DNA of 64,000 bases from G963667675 sp963667675 (GCA_963667675.1 OY763929.1:496001-560000); one strand, 5' to 3'; counted from the first letter of the stretch, positions 33,797-43,393 are shown. Notes: generated by a model not told the origin, from the sequence alone. Translations and numbers: made by a program.

Positions 33797-33888
33797 CGTC
33801 CAATTGTAACCTCAGTGTGCGTCCAATTGCAATGTTTGGGTGCGTCTGATTGCAAGGTTGATATGCGTCCAATTGCAAGGTTGGAGTG
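33797..33888. repeat. Four 23-bp tandem repeats with CAATTG cores, upstream of the ATPase gene
   Basis: Units start at 33797, 33820, 33843 and 33866; all are exactly 23 bp with consensus CGTCCAATTGCAAGGTTGNG plus three variable bases. Each has a CAATTG (one is TGATTG) palindrome. On the minus strand each copy contributes a TTGCAA/TTGGAC, and the copy next to the gene also forms a TACAAT -10 box (33812-33807 area) with ATG at 33796. Spacing of about two helical turns suggests binding sites on one DNA face. Confidence 0.85.
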
Positions 33889-33950
33889 CGGTTGAAACGC
33901 AGGGGCAACGCTGGTGGCTGCTTGGGCAGCATTCCGGGTGCCCGAGAGGG

Positions 33951-33977
33951 GTAGGGCGCCCACAAGGGACGCCCTAC
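33951..33977. repeat. Family C palindrome overlapping the rel stop codon
   Basis: Arms GTAGGGC (33951-33957) and GCCCTAC (33971-33977) around CACAAGGGAC, the same core as the element between mcrB and mcrC. The rel stop codon (TAG, 33976-33974) is part of its right arm. Confidence 0.7.
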
Positions 33978-36214
33978 GGGGCGCGGGCTGGGGCGGGCAG
34001 GCCGGACTGGTCCCGGGTGACGGAGATGGCGCCCCGGACTCCCTCCAGCTTGGAGAATAGCTTGCCCAACTGGTCCAGCCCGGTGGTGTGCAGGGTCAAG
34101 TCCATGGTTACGGTGCCGTCGGGGTGTTCGTCGGTAACCACCCCGGCGATGTTGACGTGCTCCTCCGACACCGCGACGGTCACGTCCCGCAGCAGTCCCA
34201 CCCTGTCGTAGGCCCGGATCCTTACCCTGACCGGATGCAGTTCCCGGGCTGTGCCCCACTCTACCTTGACCACCCGTTCCTGCTCGTCCTCGTTGCGGAT
34301 TCCGGGGCAGTCCTTCTTGTGGACGGTGACTCCCCTGGCCCGGGTGATGAAGCCCAGTATCTCGTCGCCGGGAATCGGATTGCAGCACCGGCCGATGCGG
34401 ACCAACAGGTCGCCGACCCCCAGCACCGAAATGCCAGAACTGGGGCTGGACAGCGGAAGGTTGGGTCTGACCAGTTCCGCCGGCGGTTGGGAGTCCTGGC
34501 GCGCCTGGGCCAGCCGGTGGGCCACCTGGCTCTCGGTGAGGACTCCGGAACCCAGGCTGGCCAGCAGCTCGTCCATGTCGTCGTACTTGCACAAGGCCAG
34601 GATTTCGGACTCGTCGAACCGCTGGTTGAACCGCTTGATTTCCCGGCGCAGCAGTTCCCGGCCCCGCCGGATGTTGGCGCTGCGGGCCTGCCGCCTGAAC
34701 CAGTGGCGCACCTTCTGCCGCGCGCTTGCCGAGGCAACGTAGCCCCGGCTGGGGTTGAGCCAGTCCAGGCTGGGGCCCCGTTCGGACTTGGATGCCACCA
34801 CCTCCACGGTATCGCCGCTTTGCAAGGGTGTGTCCAGGGACACCAGGCGGCCGTTGACCTTGGCGCCGATGCAGCGGTGTCCCAGTTCCGTGTGAATCTT
34901 GTAGGCGAAGTCCACAGGCGTGGAGCCCACGGAAAGCTCCACGATGTCTCCCTTGGGAGTGTAGACGAACACCTGGTCGTGGAAGATGTCCTGCTTGACC
35001 GATTCGATGAACTCGTCGGTCCCGGCCACCTCCCGCTGCCAGTCCAAGAGCTGGCGCAGCCAGGTCATTTTCTCTTCAAAGCGCAGGTCCCCCGAGTTGC
35101 CTTCCTTGTAGCGCCAGTGGGCCGCCACGCCGTACTCGGCAATCTGGTGCATTTCGTAAGTCTTTACCTGCACCTCCAGGGGATTGCCGCCCTCGCAAAT
35201 CACCGTGGTGTGCAGGGCCTGGTACATGTTTTCCTTGGGATTGGCTATGTAGTCGTCGAACTGGCCGGGAATCGGGTGCCAGAGCTGGTGGACCACGCCG
35301 AGGGTCTTGTAACAGTCTTCCTGAGTGTCCACGAAAACCCGAAGCGCGTACAGGTCGTAAATGTCCCGCAATTCCTGCCCCTGTTCTGCGTACTTCTGCA
35401 TCTTCCGGTGGGTGCTGTATATGCCCTTGGGACGGCCTACCACCTCGCCCTTCAGTCCCAGCTTCTCCATGGTATCCCGCAGGATGCCGGCGACCCTTTC
35501 GACGTATTCCTCTCTTTCAACGCGCTTGGCGGCCAGCATCTTGGAGATTTCGTGGTACCGCTCCTCGTCCAGGTGGCGGAAGGCCATGTCGTCCAGCCGC
35601 CACTTGATTTCCCAGATGCCCAGCCGGTGGGCCAGCGGCGAGTATATGTCCAGGGTCTCCTGGGCTATGCGCTTACGCTTCTCCTCGGGCAGAGCGTCCA
35701 GGGTATGCATGTTGTGCATGCGGTCGGCCAGCTTGATCAGCACCACTCGCACGTCTTCGGCCATGGAGACCAGCATCTTGCGCAGGCTTTCTGCCTGCAG
35801 GCTGTCTTGGTCGTCGGGCTTGTCTTGGGCCGTGCCTTTGGGCTCTTGGAAGCGGGTGTCCATGCGGGCCAGCTTGGTCACGCCGTCCACCAGCTTGGCT
35901 GTCTCGGGTCCGAACTGGGACTCCACCTCTTCAAGGGTAACGCCGCAGTCCTCTACCACGTCGTGAAGCAGGGCGGCTATGATGGTGTGAGCGTCCAGGC
36001 GGAGGTCGCTGAGGAACAGCGCGGCCTCCAGGGGATGGGCGATATAGGGTTCGCCGGACTTGCGGGTCTGGCCCCGGTGGCACTGGTCGGCGTAACGGTA
36101 TGCCTGCCCGATCAGGTCCGTGTTTTCCTCGGGCAGGTAGGAGGAGACCCGAGTGATCAGTTCCTCGGCGTTGTCCTCTACCACTCCGTTGGTGGAAGTC
36201 TTGGTGTTAGCCAA
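33974..36214 (-). CDS. rel: Bifunctional (p)ppGpp synthetase/hydrolase
   Basis: A 746-residue RelA/SpoT homologue that makes and degrades the alarmone (p)ppGpp. Order of domains: HD hydrolase with HDVVED (about residue 83), synthetase domain (RVFVDTQEDCYKTLGVVH; PKENMYQALHTTV), TGS domain (VYTPKGDIVEL...GSTPVDFAYKIHT), zinc-finger/conserved-Cys region (GRCCNPIPGDEILGF) and a C-terminal ACT domain. The HD motif is intact, so it should be bifunctional. It starts with TTG at 36214 and GGAGA four bases upstream. The last residues (PAPARAP) and the stop lie in a repeat element. Confidence 0.95.
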   Translation of the reverse strand: MANTKTSTNGVVEDNAEELITRVSSYLPEENTDLIGQAYRYADQCHRGQTRKSGEPYIAHPLEAALFLSDLRLDAHTIIAALLHDVVEDCGVTLEEVESQFGPETAKLVDGVTKLARMDTRFQEPKGTAQDKPDDQDSLQAESLRKMLVSMAEDVRVVLIKLADRMHNMHTLDALPEEKRKRIAQETLDIYSPLAHRLGIWEIKWRLDDMAFRHLDEERYHEISKMLAAKRVEREEYVERVAGILRDTMEKLGLKGEVVGRPKGIYSTHRKMQKYAEQGQELRDIYDLYALRVFVDTQEDCYKTLGVVHQLWHPIPGQFDDYIANPKENMYQALHTTVICEGGNPLEVQVKTYEMHQIAEYGVAAHWRYKEGNSGDLRFEEKMTWLRQLLDWQREVAGTDEFIESVKQDIFHDQVFVYTPKGDIVELSVGSTPVDFAYKIHTELGHRCIGAKVNGRLVSLDTPLQSGDTVEVVASKSERGPSLDWLNPSRGYVASASARQKVRHWFRRQARSANIRRGRELLRREIKRFNQRFDESEILALCKYDDMDELLASLGSGVLTESQVAHRLAQARQDSQPPAELVRPNLPLSSPSSGISVLGVGDLLVRIGRCCNPIPGDEILGFITRARGVTVHKKDCPGIRNEDEQERVVKVEWGTARELHPVRVRIRAYDRVGLLRDVTVAVSEEHVNIAGVVTDEHPDGTVTMDLTLHTTGLDQLGKLFSKLEGVRGAISVTRDQSGLPAPARAP

Positions 36215-36453
36215 CGGTCTCCAATCGTCTGGCCTGACCCGCTTGGCGACTCACTGCCCGGCGGCCTTTGCGCTGCCTTCTAAAGAGCCAGTGTATAAGA
36301 CGATAATACCAGGAATGCTCCAAAGTCGGAAAGAGCGTTGCGGATGCTTGCCGGAATTCTACTCTCTTCGAGTGGAAAACGCCAACGGTTACCGTGCCCG
36401 GAAACGGCCAGTGTTGGCCCCGGTCTTGCATCAGGACGGATCTCCCGGTGCCG

Positions 36454-37314
36454 TTAAGCCAGGAACTCGTCCTGCCACCGGCCGTACTTTTCAGCCCGCG
36501 TAACCTGGGCTATGAGCTCCGCCGGCGCCAGCCGGGACGCCAGTTCACCGGGCTGGACTCCCTCTCTCATATCCCGCAGAGTGTCGTACACCGCCTTCAC
36601 CGCCGCCCGGAACGGCTGGTGGCCCTGCAGGGCGATGCGCACGCCGTTGGAGGCCAGGAACCCAGGGTGCAGCAACTCTTCGCTGGCGCCCCCCAGCAGC
36701 AGGGGAATCTCCACCTCGGCCCGAACCGCCTCCACTTCCTCCTTGGAGCGGGCCCCTGCCAGGAACAGGGCGTCCACCCCAGCCTCTCGGTAAGCCTTGG
36801 CCCGCCTAATCGTCTCGGTGACTCCTGAGAAGCGCAGGGCGCTGGTGCGGGCGGCGATTACCATGACTGGGTCGGTCCTGGCGGCCACGGCGGCCTTCAT
36901 CTTGCCGAGGCCCTCCTCCAGCGAGACCAGTTGCCGCCCGCCGCCCCCGAAGCCCCTGGGCAGCATGGTGTCCTCGATGGTCAGGCCGGCGGCCCCGGCG
37001 TTCTGAAGTTCCTCCACGGTGCGCATGACGTTCAGCGCGTTGCCGTAGCCGTGGTCGGCGTCCACCATCAGGGCCAGTTCCCCGGCCCGGCAGACGCGGC
37101 GCACCTGCTGGGCCAGCTCGGTCAGCGTTAAAACGACGAGGTCGGGCGCGCCCAGCACCGTCCCCGAGGCCACTGACCCGGCCAGCATCCCCGCCTCGAA
37201 CCCCAGGTCCTCGGCAATGCGGGCTGAGATAGGGTCGAACACCGAGGCGGCGTACACGCACCGGTCTCCGTCCAGGATGGAGCGGAGCCGCTCCCGACGT
37301 GGGGTAGGGTTCAT
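36454..37314 (-). CDS. Isocitrate lyase/PEP mutase superfamily protein
   Basis: A 286-residue TIM-barrel enzyme of the PEP mutase / oxaloacetate decarboxylase / methylisocitrate lyase group. Typical parts are the early ASVFDPISARIAEDLGFEAGM, the metal-binding VDADHGYGNALNVMRTV and the GLTIEDTMLPR segment. It lacks the Lys-Lys-Cys-Gly-His loop of true isocitrate lyases, so a decarboxylase or lyase of a 2-oxoacid is likely. ATG 37314 is preferred with GAGG eight bases upstream; ATG 37341 is an alternative. Confidence 0.85.
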   Translation of the reverse strand: MNPTPRRERLRSILDGDRCVYAASVFDPISARIAEDLGFEAGMLAGSVASGTVLGAPDLVVLTLTELAQQVRRVCRAGELALMVDADHGYGNALNVMRTVEELQNAGAAGLTIEDTMLPRGFGGGGRQLVSLEEGLGKMKAAVAARTDPVMVIAARTSALRFSGVTETIRRAKAYREAGVDALFLAGARSKEEVEAVRAEVEIPLLLGGASEELLHPGFLASNGVRIALQGHQPFRAAVKAVYDTLRDMREGVQPGELASRLAPAELIAQVTRAEKYGRWQDEFLA

Positions 37315-37375
37315 CTGCTGACCTCGCTGAACGGCATTCATGCTAAGATGCCCGTGACTGCGGGCCAATTCTAGC

Positions 37376-38254
37376 ATGAGCGGAGCAGCGGTGGCAGAGA
37401 CGCAGATTTTGGGCGTGGACTTTAGCGGAGGTGGAGACGACGACCACGTAGGTAACACCTGGGTGGCAAACGGAACTCTTGATGGGGACCGTTTGTCCAT
37501 GGGGATCCCGCAGGCCGTCAGCCGAGCAACCCTCGCATCGCATCTGGAAACCACAGGCTCGGGTTCAGTCGCCGCTATCGACTTCCCCTTTGGCGTACCT
37601 AGGGAGTTCTTGAAATTTCATGGTTGCGAGGCGAGCACGATGCCAGCCGTCTGGGAGAGATTTTCTTGTACCACTCCGGAAGAATTTCGGAAAGATGTGA
37701 GAAAGCTGGCATCGGAACGTAATGACAAGGGAGAGAAGCATGTCGAAGTAAAGAGAGTGGGCGATGAACGGCATTACAGCGAGGCGATGTCACCACTGAA
37801 CCTGCGGATGTACCGGATGACACTTCGAGGAATGCAGATGCTTCACCGCCTCCATTTGGAGAATCCGACCCGGTGGTCCGTTCCGCCATTGAAAACCTCT
37901 AGCGATTCAACCGTCTGCCTGCTGGAAGTAATGCCGGGGGCGTTTCTAAACAGCATCGGCTTTCCACGCACAGTTACCAAATATTACAAGAATGCCAAGA
38001 ATTACCGGGATAATCGTAAATACGTCGTTGAGTGCCTTGCGGATAAAGTTAAACCCTTGGACATCCAGCTAAACCTGTCCGGCCGCGTTAGGGGCGAATG
38101 CCTCCAGGACGATAACTGTCTGGATTCTGTGATCGCCGCAGTTGCGGCTGCCGCCTGGCAACGCTGCCCGGACCGTTTCAGGCATCCCCAGGACAGCGAA
38201 GAGGCTGCCGCCCGCCTGGAAGGCTGGATCTACGCACCGCGGCCAAGTATTTGA
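37376..38254 (+). CDS. DUF429-like predicted nuclease
   Basis: A 292-residue protein. The early LGVDFSGGG and AIDFPFGVP strands, each with an Asp, plus a late DDNCLDSVIAAVAAAA with acidic residues, match the RNase H-like DUF429 fold. The middle is Lys/Arg-rich. Base composition is more A/T-rich than the surrounding genes, which hints at acquisition. Function unknown. It is divergent from the PEP-mutase-like gene, with only 61 bases between the starts. Confidence 0.7.
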   Translation: MSGAAVAETQILGVDFSGGGDDDHVGNTWVANGTLDGDRLSMGIPQAVSRATLASHLETTGSGSVAAIDFPFGVPREFLKFHGCEASTMPAVWERFSCTTPEEFRKDVRKLASERNDKGEKHVEVKRVGDERHYSEAMSPLNLRMYRMTLRGMQMLHRLHLENPTRWSVPPLKTSSDSTVCLLEVMPGAFLNSIGFPRTVTKYYKNAKNYRDNRKYVVECLADKVKPLDIQLNLSGRVRGECLQDDNCLDSVIAAVAAAAWQRCPDRFRHPQDSEEAAARLEGWIYAPRPSI

Positions 38255-38298
38255 GCTGAGACGCCCCCTGCATGAACCGGGGGTCTGGAGGAACGACC

Positions 38299-38637
38299 AT
38301 GCAAATAGTCAGGATCTATGCCGGTGACGACGGCGAGTCCCATTTCCAGGACTTGACCCTGGACCAGTTCGCCCAGATTGCCGCCGCCGGCGCCCAGGGG
38401 GACATCGTCCTGGTCCGCATGCCCTCGCCCACCTCCGGCGATTACCATAACCCTCCCCGCCGCCTATGCATAGTGCACCTGGACGGGGTTGCCGAGTTCG
38501 AGACGTCCGACGGTGACAAGCGGCGGCTGGAGCCCGGGGACGTGGTGATTTCCGAGGACCTGACCGGACGCGGGCACAAAACCCGCAACCTGGGCGAGGG
38601 ACTGAAGGTGAACCTGGCCATTCCCCTGGCTGGCTAG
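38299..38637 (+). CDS. Small cupin-like protein
   Basis: A 112-residue beta-rich protein with a C-terminal cupin barrel half: VAEFETSDGDKRRLEPGDVVISEDLTGRGH. The start ATG 38299 is chosen over 38272 because GGAGG lies eight bases before it. The metal-binding His set is incomplete (one clear His in GRGHKT and one in the early SGDYHNPPRR), so metal binding is uncertain. Follows the DUF429 gene by 44 bases on the same strand. Confidence 0.72.
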   Translation: MQIVRIYAGDDGESHFQDLTLDQFAQIAAAGAQGDIVLVRMPSPTSGDYHNPPRRLCIVHLDGVAEFETSDGDKRRLEPGDVVISEDLTGRGHKTRNLGEGLKVNLAIPLAG

Positions 38638-38646
38638 CGTAATCCG

Positions 38647-38690
38647 GCCGGGTTTCCGCCCCCACAGTGGGGACTCAAGTCAGACCCGGC
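38647..38690. terminator. Nested hairpins between convergent genes
   Basis: Outer arms GCCGGGT (38647-38653) / ACCCGGC (38684-38690) enclose an inner CCCCA-CAG-TGGGG (38660-38672). It lies between the convergent cupin and DUF2851 stops and could end transcription in both directions, although there is no T-run. Confidence 0.5.
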
Positions 38691-38702
38691 TTGCCAAGGC
38701 CC

Positions 38703-39998
38703 TCAGCGCTGCCCTTCACCCCTTAGTAACGAAGCCAGGTGGAGCAACCCCTGCTGCCGGCGGGCCGTGGAAACTGTACCGGCCCAGTCCGGGTCGACTA
38801 GCTGCGCCGCCATCTCCCGGGTAAGCTCGTTCTCTTGGAGCTTGGGGAAGCGGGCGTAAAGCTCGAGGGCAGCGTCCGAGGCATCCGGCTCCCGCTTTAT
38901 CTTGGCCAGCCCGTGCATGAAGGACAGCGCCGCGTTCACCGCCAGGTCACGGGCCCGGTCCTGGCCGATGAGCGAACCCTTGCCGCCGGGTCCCTCCTCA
39001 ACAGTAAGGGCCGCCGTCAACTCCCTGGGCCCCGCGGCCGCCCGAGTTAAACCGCGGGCCAGCCCCGCATCCATGAAGCGGTCCAGTATCCGGGCCGCTC
39101 CGGCGATGCGCCGCCGGGGATGGTTGGAGGGCCGCACCCGGAACAGCCGCCACTCCTTGACCGACATTGCCGCGCCGAACCCTCCTCCTCGCGAAAGAGG
39201 CTTGCTGCCACCGTCCAGGGCAGGGAACCCCGCCAACGCCAGCAACTGCGATTCAACGAATTTGGCCCGTTCAGCCCCGGAAGCGCGGGCGGCGGCTTTG
39301 GCCAGTGCGTCGTATGGCGCCCGCTGGGCCAGCTTCAAGAAGGGCTGTTGGTTGAAGCGGTAGCCCAGGCCTTCCAGCAGCCCCTCGTACAGGACCTGGT
39401 CCGGTTCCTGCTCCGCGAGCAGTCGCTGGAACCAGGCGCTCTTGGCCAGGAATCTCCGTTCGCCGGCCCGCTCCAATAGCAACTCTAACTCGTTCTTAGT
39501 GGACGGCTGTGTATATCCGTGGCCGGCCAGCGCCTCCCACAGGGCGGCGTTGGCGCCGGCTTCCGGAGGGTCCTCGCCATCCAGCAGCGCCTGCAACGAC
39601 ACTACCGGTGCTTGCCGGCCGCTCTGCAGCTCGGTGGCGGGCGATTCCACCTCCAGGGCTGCGTGCAGCACCACCCCGTTGTAGTTGGGATCGCTGCCGT
39701 GGCCGTGGCTCCGCCAGTCTCTCTGGTGCAGGTGGATTTCTACGTCGCCCCGCACCAGCCCCACACCGTCCAGTTGGAGCAGAGCGTCCCGGAAGTCCGG
39801 GCCCGCTCCGACACCGGGATGGCCGGGATACAGCACCCGAAAGCGCGTTCCGTTCCCGGTGCGGAACTCGGCCTGCCGGGCGGCCCGTTTGCTCCACAGC
39901 TTGGCCAGCAGGCTTTCCGGCATGGGCCTGCCCCCGGGTTTTTTCTCCCGCAGCAGGAGCCCCGGCCCTCGGTGGACGTTGCCGACGGCGTATTCCAT
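38703..39998 (-). CDS. DUF2851 family protein
   Basis: A 431-residue protein of unknown function. The family core is visible: MPESLLAKLWSKR, LYPGHPGVGAGPDFRDALL, RGDVEIHLHQRDWRSHGH and DPNYNGVVLHAALE. This part resembles a PD-(D/E)XK nuclease fold (GDVEIH). Start ATG 39998 with AGGGG upstream is preferred over longer possibilities that run into the divergent CoA-transferase gene region. No partner gene suggests a role. Confidence 0.82.
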   Translation of the reverse strand: MEYAVGNVHRGPGLLLREKKPGGRPMPESLLAKLWSKRAARQAEFRTGNGTRFRVLYPGHPGVGAGPDFRDALLQLDGVGLVRGDVEIHLHQRDWRSHGHGSDPNYNGVVLHAALEVESPATELQSGRQAPVVSLQALLDGEDPPEAGANAALWEALAGHGYTQPSTKNELELLLERAGERRFLAKSAWFQRLLAEQEPDQVLYEGLLEGLGYRFNQQPFLKLAQRAPYDALAKAAARASGAERAKFVESQLLALAGFPALDGGSKPLSRGGGFGAAMSVKEWRLFRVRPSNHPRRRIAGAARILDRFMDAGLARGLTRAAAGPRELTAALTVEEGPGGKGSLIGQDRARDLAVNAALSFMHGLAKIKREPDASDAALELYARFPKLQENELTREMAAQLVDPDWAGTVSTARRQQGLLHLASLLRGEGQR

Positions 39999-40133
39999 AT
40001 CCCCTACCTCGACCCAAGCCTGTCTTTCAAGAAGATAACATACTCCCGCCCTTCCGGTAAGGATTGTCCGCCTTGCCCTTCCCGCCAGCCAGGCCGTAAA
40101 ATGGCCCAACAACAAGAAGGGGGTCCCTGGGCG

Positions 40134-41348
40134 ATGGCAGGATTCGAGCATCCTCTGCAGGACATCCGGGTTATAGACTTGGGCAGGCACCAGGCGGGCC
40201 CGCGGTGCGCCCAGGTGCTGGCCCGCATGGGCGCCGAGGTGATCAAGGTCGAGAGATTGGGAGGCGAGGAGACCCGTTACCACGCCCCCTGGGTGAAGAA
40301 GCAAAGTTCTTACTGGGTCCAGTACAACTCCGGCAAAAAGAGCTTGAGCATTGACCTGCGCAAGGAAGAGGGCAAGGAGGTCCTGCGCAAGCTGGTGAAG
40401 ATCTCCGACGTTCTGGTGCAGAATTTCAGGCCCGGGACAATTGACAAGATGGGCTTCGGCTACGACGTTCTCAAGAAGCTCAACCCCCGGATCATAATGG
40501 TCAACATTTCAGCCTACGGCCAGTTCGGGCCGTACCGGGACAACATCGGCTACGACCCCATCGGGCAGACAATGGCCGGCATCACCATGGTCACGGGCGA
40601 GGAGTGGATGCCGCCCATCCCCACCGGCGTGCCCTTCATCGACCGCATCACCGCCCTGCACGGGGCCATCGGCACCTTGGCGGCTCTTCACGAGCGTGAG
40701 ATATCCGGCGAGGGCCAGGCCATGGACGTTTGCCTGGCTGACTCCGGCTACAGCATGACCGAAATTCCCGTCACCGCCTTCCACGGCACCCGGGTGCCGC
40801 CCAAGCGCGGCGGCCCGGCGGCGCCTCCCCACGGCATCTATCCCTGCAAGGGCGGCTGGGTGATGCTTTCCTCGGGGGACCAGCACCACTGGTACCGCGT
40901 CTGCAACGCCCTGGGCAAGCCGGAGTGGGAGCACGACCCAAGGTTCACCACCCGCCACGCGCGGACGCAGAACGCCGCCGTCGTCGACGAGGTCCTCAAC
41001 GAGATGCTGTCCAAGATGACCATGCAGGAGGCCATCGACTACTTCACCGAGTACGACGTGGTGGCCGCGCCGGTCAACGACATCCCCATGGCCGCCGATG
41101 ACCCCCACCCCTGGGAGCGCCGGGCGATGGTGGAAGTCCCCGACTTTCTGGCTGGCAACATCGCCGTCTCCGGCGACTACTGGCACTTCAGCAGGACCCC
41201 CGTGGTCATAGGCGCCACCCCCAAGGTCGGCGAGCACAACGAGGAGGTGCTCTGCGACATCCTGGGCTATTCGCCGGAGGACGTGGCCCGCTTGCGCGAA
41301 GACCAGGTCATCGGGGAGACCGACTTCTACGACGAGGTGCCCGGCTAG
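40134..41348 (+). CDS. CaiB/BaiF family (class III) CoA-transferase
   Basis: A 404-residue CoA-transferase that moves CoA between carboxylic acids. It has the N-terminal DLGRHQAGPRCAQVLARMGAEVIKVE, the catalytic Asp region (VCLADSGYSM), and the C-terminal helical domain ending with LCDILGYSPEDVARL. The start ATG 40134 has AAGGGGG about ten bases upstream; ATG 40101 would add 11 residues. Substrate unknown; carnitine-type or aromatic CoA esters are common. It stands alone. Confidence 0.9.
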   Translation: MAGFEHPLQDIRVIDLGRHQAGPRCAQVLARMGAEVIKVERLGGEETRYHAPWVKKQSSYWVQYNSGKKSLSIDLRKEEGKEVLRKLVKISDVLVQNFRPGTIDKMGFGYDVLKKLNPRIIMVNISAYGQFGPYRDNIGYDPIGQTMAGITMVTGEEWMPPIPTGVPFIDRITALHGAIGTLAALHEREISGEGQAMDVCLADSGYSMTEIPVTAFHGTRVPPKRGGPAAPPHGIYPCKGGWVMLSSGDQHHWYRVCNALGKPEWEHDPRFTTRHARTQNAAVVDEVLNEMLSKMTMQEAIDYFTEYDVVAAPVNDIPMAADDPHPWERRAMVEVPDFLAGNIAVSGDYWHFSRTPVVIGATPKVGEHNEEVLCDILGYSPEDVARLREDQVIGETDFYDEVPG

Positions 41349-41605
41349 GCCGGCCCCCGCCCCGCCAGGATTGACCTGATAGCTCTAGGACGCCCTCCCT
41401 GGACTGGGACGCTTGTCGCATTCTTGGTTCTCGTTCCCGCCTTCCTCCGCGTTCCAAGTCGGATTACGTTCGCTGCATACCCAAGCGGTTGAAGGCGTCG
41501 TTCTTTCGCAAGCCCACCGGCTATGTTATGCTCAGGACATCCATTCATCCGTATTCCCAACCTGATTGTTCTATTTCGCCACCGCTGGAAGGGAGGTGAA
41601 CAACG

Positions 41606-42655
41606 GTGGTAGCCCTTTGGATGCTCAGGGCATTGGGCGCCTGGGGATTTGGTGTCATTGGCTGGAGATTGGGCGTAATTATCTCTGATTTGTCTTCAGG
41701 TGAGCAAAGTTTCATCCCCTGGGGCCTGGCCCTAACCGTCGCCGGAATTCCGTTGGGCGCTCTCTTGGCGCCCTATCTGACCGTAAAACCGTGGCGCATG
41801 GGCGGCGAGTACCTTAGTGCCGTTTCCGGCTCCACGCTCATCAGCGGCACCGCCGGTTTGCTGGTCGGCCTGGTGGTGGCTGCTCTTGTGTCGATTCCCC
41901 TGTTCGGACTGGACGGGTGGCTGGGTTGGGGTGTGCCGGCGATCGTCACCGCATGCCTGGGGCTCCTGGGACTGTGGACCGGGGTCAACCGAAGGCGGGA
42001 CGTGCAGGCCCTTTTCCCCGGCCTGGATAGCGCCGGCGGCAAGGCGAGATCCCAACGGAACGGCAGCATATTGGTTGATACCAGCGCCATCATCGACGGC
42101 CGCGTCGCCGACCTGACCACGACGGGATTCCTGGAGGGGTCCTTTGTGGTGCCCCGTTTCATCCTTGACGAACTGCGCCACATCGCCGATTCCAGCGACC
42201 CCTTGCGGCGCGCCCGGGGCCGCCGGGGCTTGGAGGTGCTGGGCCGCCTGCGCAACGACACCGCCGTTCCGCTGGAAGTGCTGGACGTGGGCGTCGCCAG
42301 GGGCGACGAGGTGGACTCCAGCCTGGTGCAACTGGCCCGCAGCATGAAATCGCCCATACTCACCACCGACTACAACCTCAACCGCGTCGCCGAGCTCCAG
42401 GGGGTGCAGGTGTTGAACGTCAACGAGCTGGCCAACGCCGTTAAGTCCATCGTGCTGCCTGGAGAAGATCTAAGGGTCAACATCGTGCAGGAAGGCAAAG
42501 AGGCCGGACAGGGGGTGGCCTACCTGGACGACGGCACCATGGTGGTGGTGGAGGGTGGCAGAAGGTATCTCAACGCCTTCCACGACGTGACGGTCACCAG
42601 GGTGCTGCAGACGGCAGCGGGCCGCATAATATTCGCCCAGCCCAAGGGCGGTTGA
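41606..42655 (+). CDS. Membrane-anchored PIN-TRAM domain protein (YacL-like)
   Basis: A 349-residue protein with about four N-terminal transmembrane helices, then a PIN nuclease domain (ILVDTSAIIDGRVADL, acidic residues in PRFILDELRHIAD and SPILTTDYNLNRVA), and a C-terminal TRAM domain (VNIVQEGKEAGQGVAYLDDG) that binds RNA. It is a probable ribonuclease at the membrane. It starts with GTG, with GGGAGGTGAA upstream. It leads the cluster with ispD, ispF and cysS. The 257 bases before it show no gene. Confidence 0.9.
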   Translation: MVALWMLRALGAWGFGVIGWRLGVIISDLSSGEQSFIPWGLALTVAGIPLGALLAPYLTVKPWRMGGEYLSAVSGSTLISGTAGLLVGLVVAALVSIPLFGLDGWLGWGVPAIVTACLGLLGLWTGVNRRRDVQALFPGLDSAGGKARSQRNGSILVDTSAIIDGRVADLTTTGFLEGSFVVPRFILDELRHIADSSDPLRRARGRRGLEVLGRLRNDTAVPLEVLDVGVARGDEVDSSLVQLARSMKSPILTTDYNLNRVAELQGVQVLNVNELANAVKSIVLPGEDLRVNIVQEGKEAGQGVAYLDDGTMVVVEGGRRYLNAFHDVTVTRVLQTAAGRIIFAQPKGG

Positions 42656-42679
42656 GCCGGCGTCTGGGTTGGTCCGCGA

Positions 42680-43369
42680 ATGACTTCTGTAGAAACGATA
42701 GGAGCGGTGGTGGCGGCCGCTGGCAAGAGCAGCCGGATGGGCGGCCTGGACAAGATCTTCGCGCCCGTCCTGGGGCAACCCCTCCTGTCCTACTCCCTGG
42801 ACCAGTTGGAGAGCTTTGCTCCGGTGACCAAGGTGGCGTTGGTGCTGGACCAGGACTCCGTCGAACAGGGAGAGGAGTTGGTGCGCCGGGGCGACTACCG
42901 CAAGGTCGTCAAAGTCTGTCCTGGAGGCGCGCGTCGCCAGGACTCGGTACGCCTGGGCCTGAAAGCCCTGGGCCCCTGCGATTTGGTCGCGGTCCACGAC
43001 GGCGCACGCCCCTGCCTGGACCATTGCATGTTGTCCCGGGGCCTGGAAGCCGCCCGGGAATGGGGAGCAGCCGTGGCTGGGGTGCCGGTCAAGGACACCA
43101 TCAAGGTCGCCTCTCCGCAAGGGTTGGTCGTGGACACGCCGTCGCGGGAAACCCTCTGGGCCGCCCAGACGCCCCAGGTGTTCCGGTATCCCCTGCTTTG
43201 GGAGGCCCACCAGCGGTGCCAGGGGGACTTTACCGACGACGCTTCCATGTTGGAGAGCCTGGGTAAGCCGGTCAAGATGTTCCTGGGCTCCTACCAGAAC
43301 CTCAAGGTCACCACGCCGGAAGACCTGGCGGTGGCCGAAGCCTTTCTGGCGGCCCGCCGCGATTCTTAG
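42680..43369 (+). CDS. ispD: 2-C-methyl-D-erythritol 4-phosphate cytidylyltransferase
   Basis: A 229-residue IspD, third enzyme of the non-mevalonate isoprenoid pathway, transferring CMP to methylerythritol phosphate. The nucleotide-binding loop is GAVVAAAGKSSRMGG, and the core has VAVHDGARPC and KDTIK. The C-terminal TPEDL is characteristic. It lies 24 bases after the PIN-TRAM stop and 24 before ispF. Confidence 0.95.
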   Translation: MTSVETIGAVVAAAGKSSRMGGLDKIFAPVLGQPLLSYSLDQLESFAPVTKVALVLDQDSVEQGEELVRRGDYRKVVKVCPGGARRQDSVRLGLKALGPCDLVAVHDGARPCLDHCMLSRGLEAAREWGAAVAGVPVKDTIKVASPQGLVVDTPSRETLWAAQTPQVFRYPLLWEAHQRCQGDFTDDASMLESLGKPVKMFLGSYQNLKVTTPEDLAVAEAFLAARRDS

Positions 43370-43393
43370 GCGAGAGAGTCTGGGTATGAAGTC

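Noticed and set aside
33520..33963. Long open frames on either strand over the ATPase and its repeats
   Set aside because: They are shadows of the true gene and of the 23-bp repeats, without motifs or ribosome sites.
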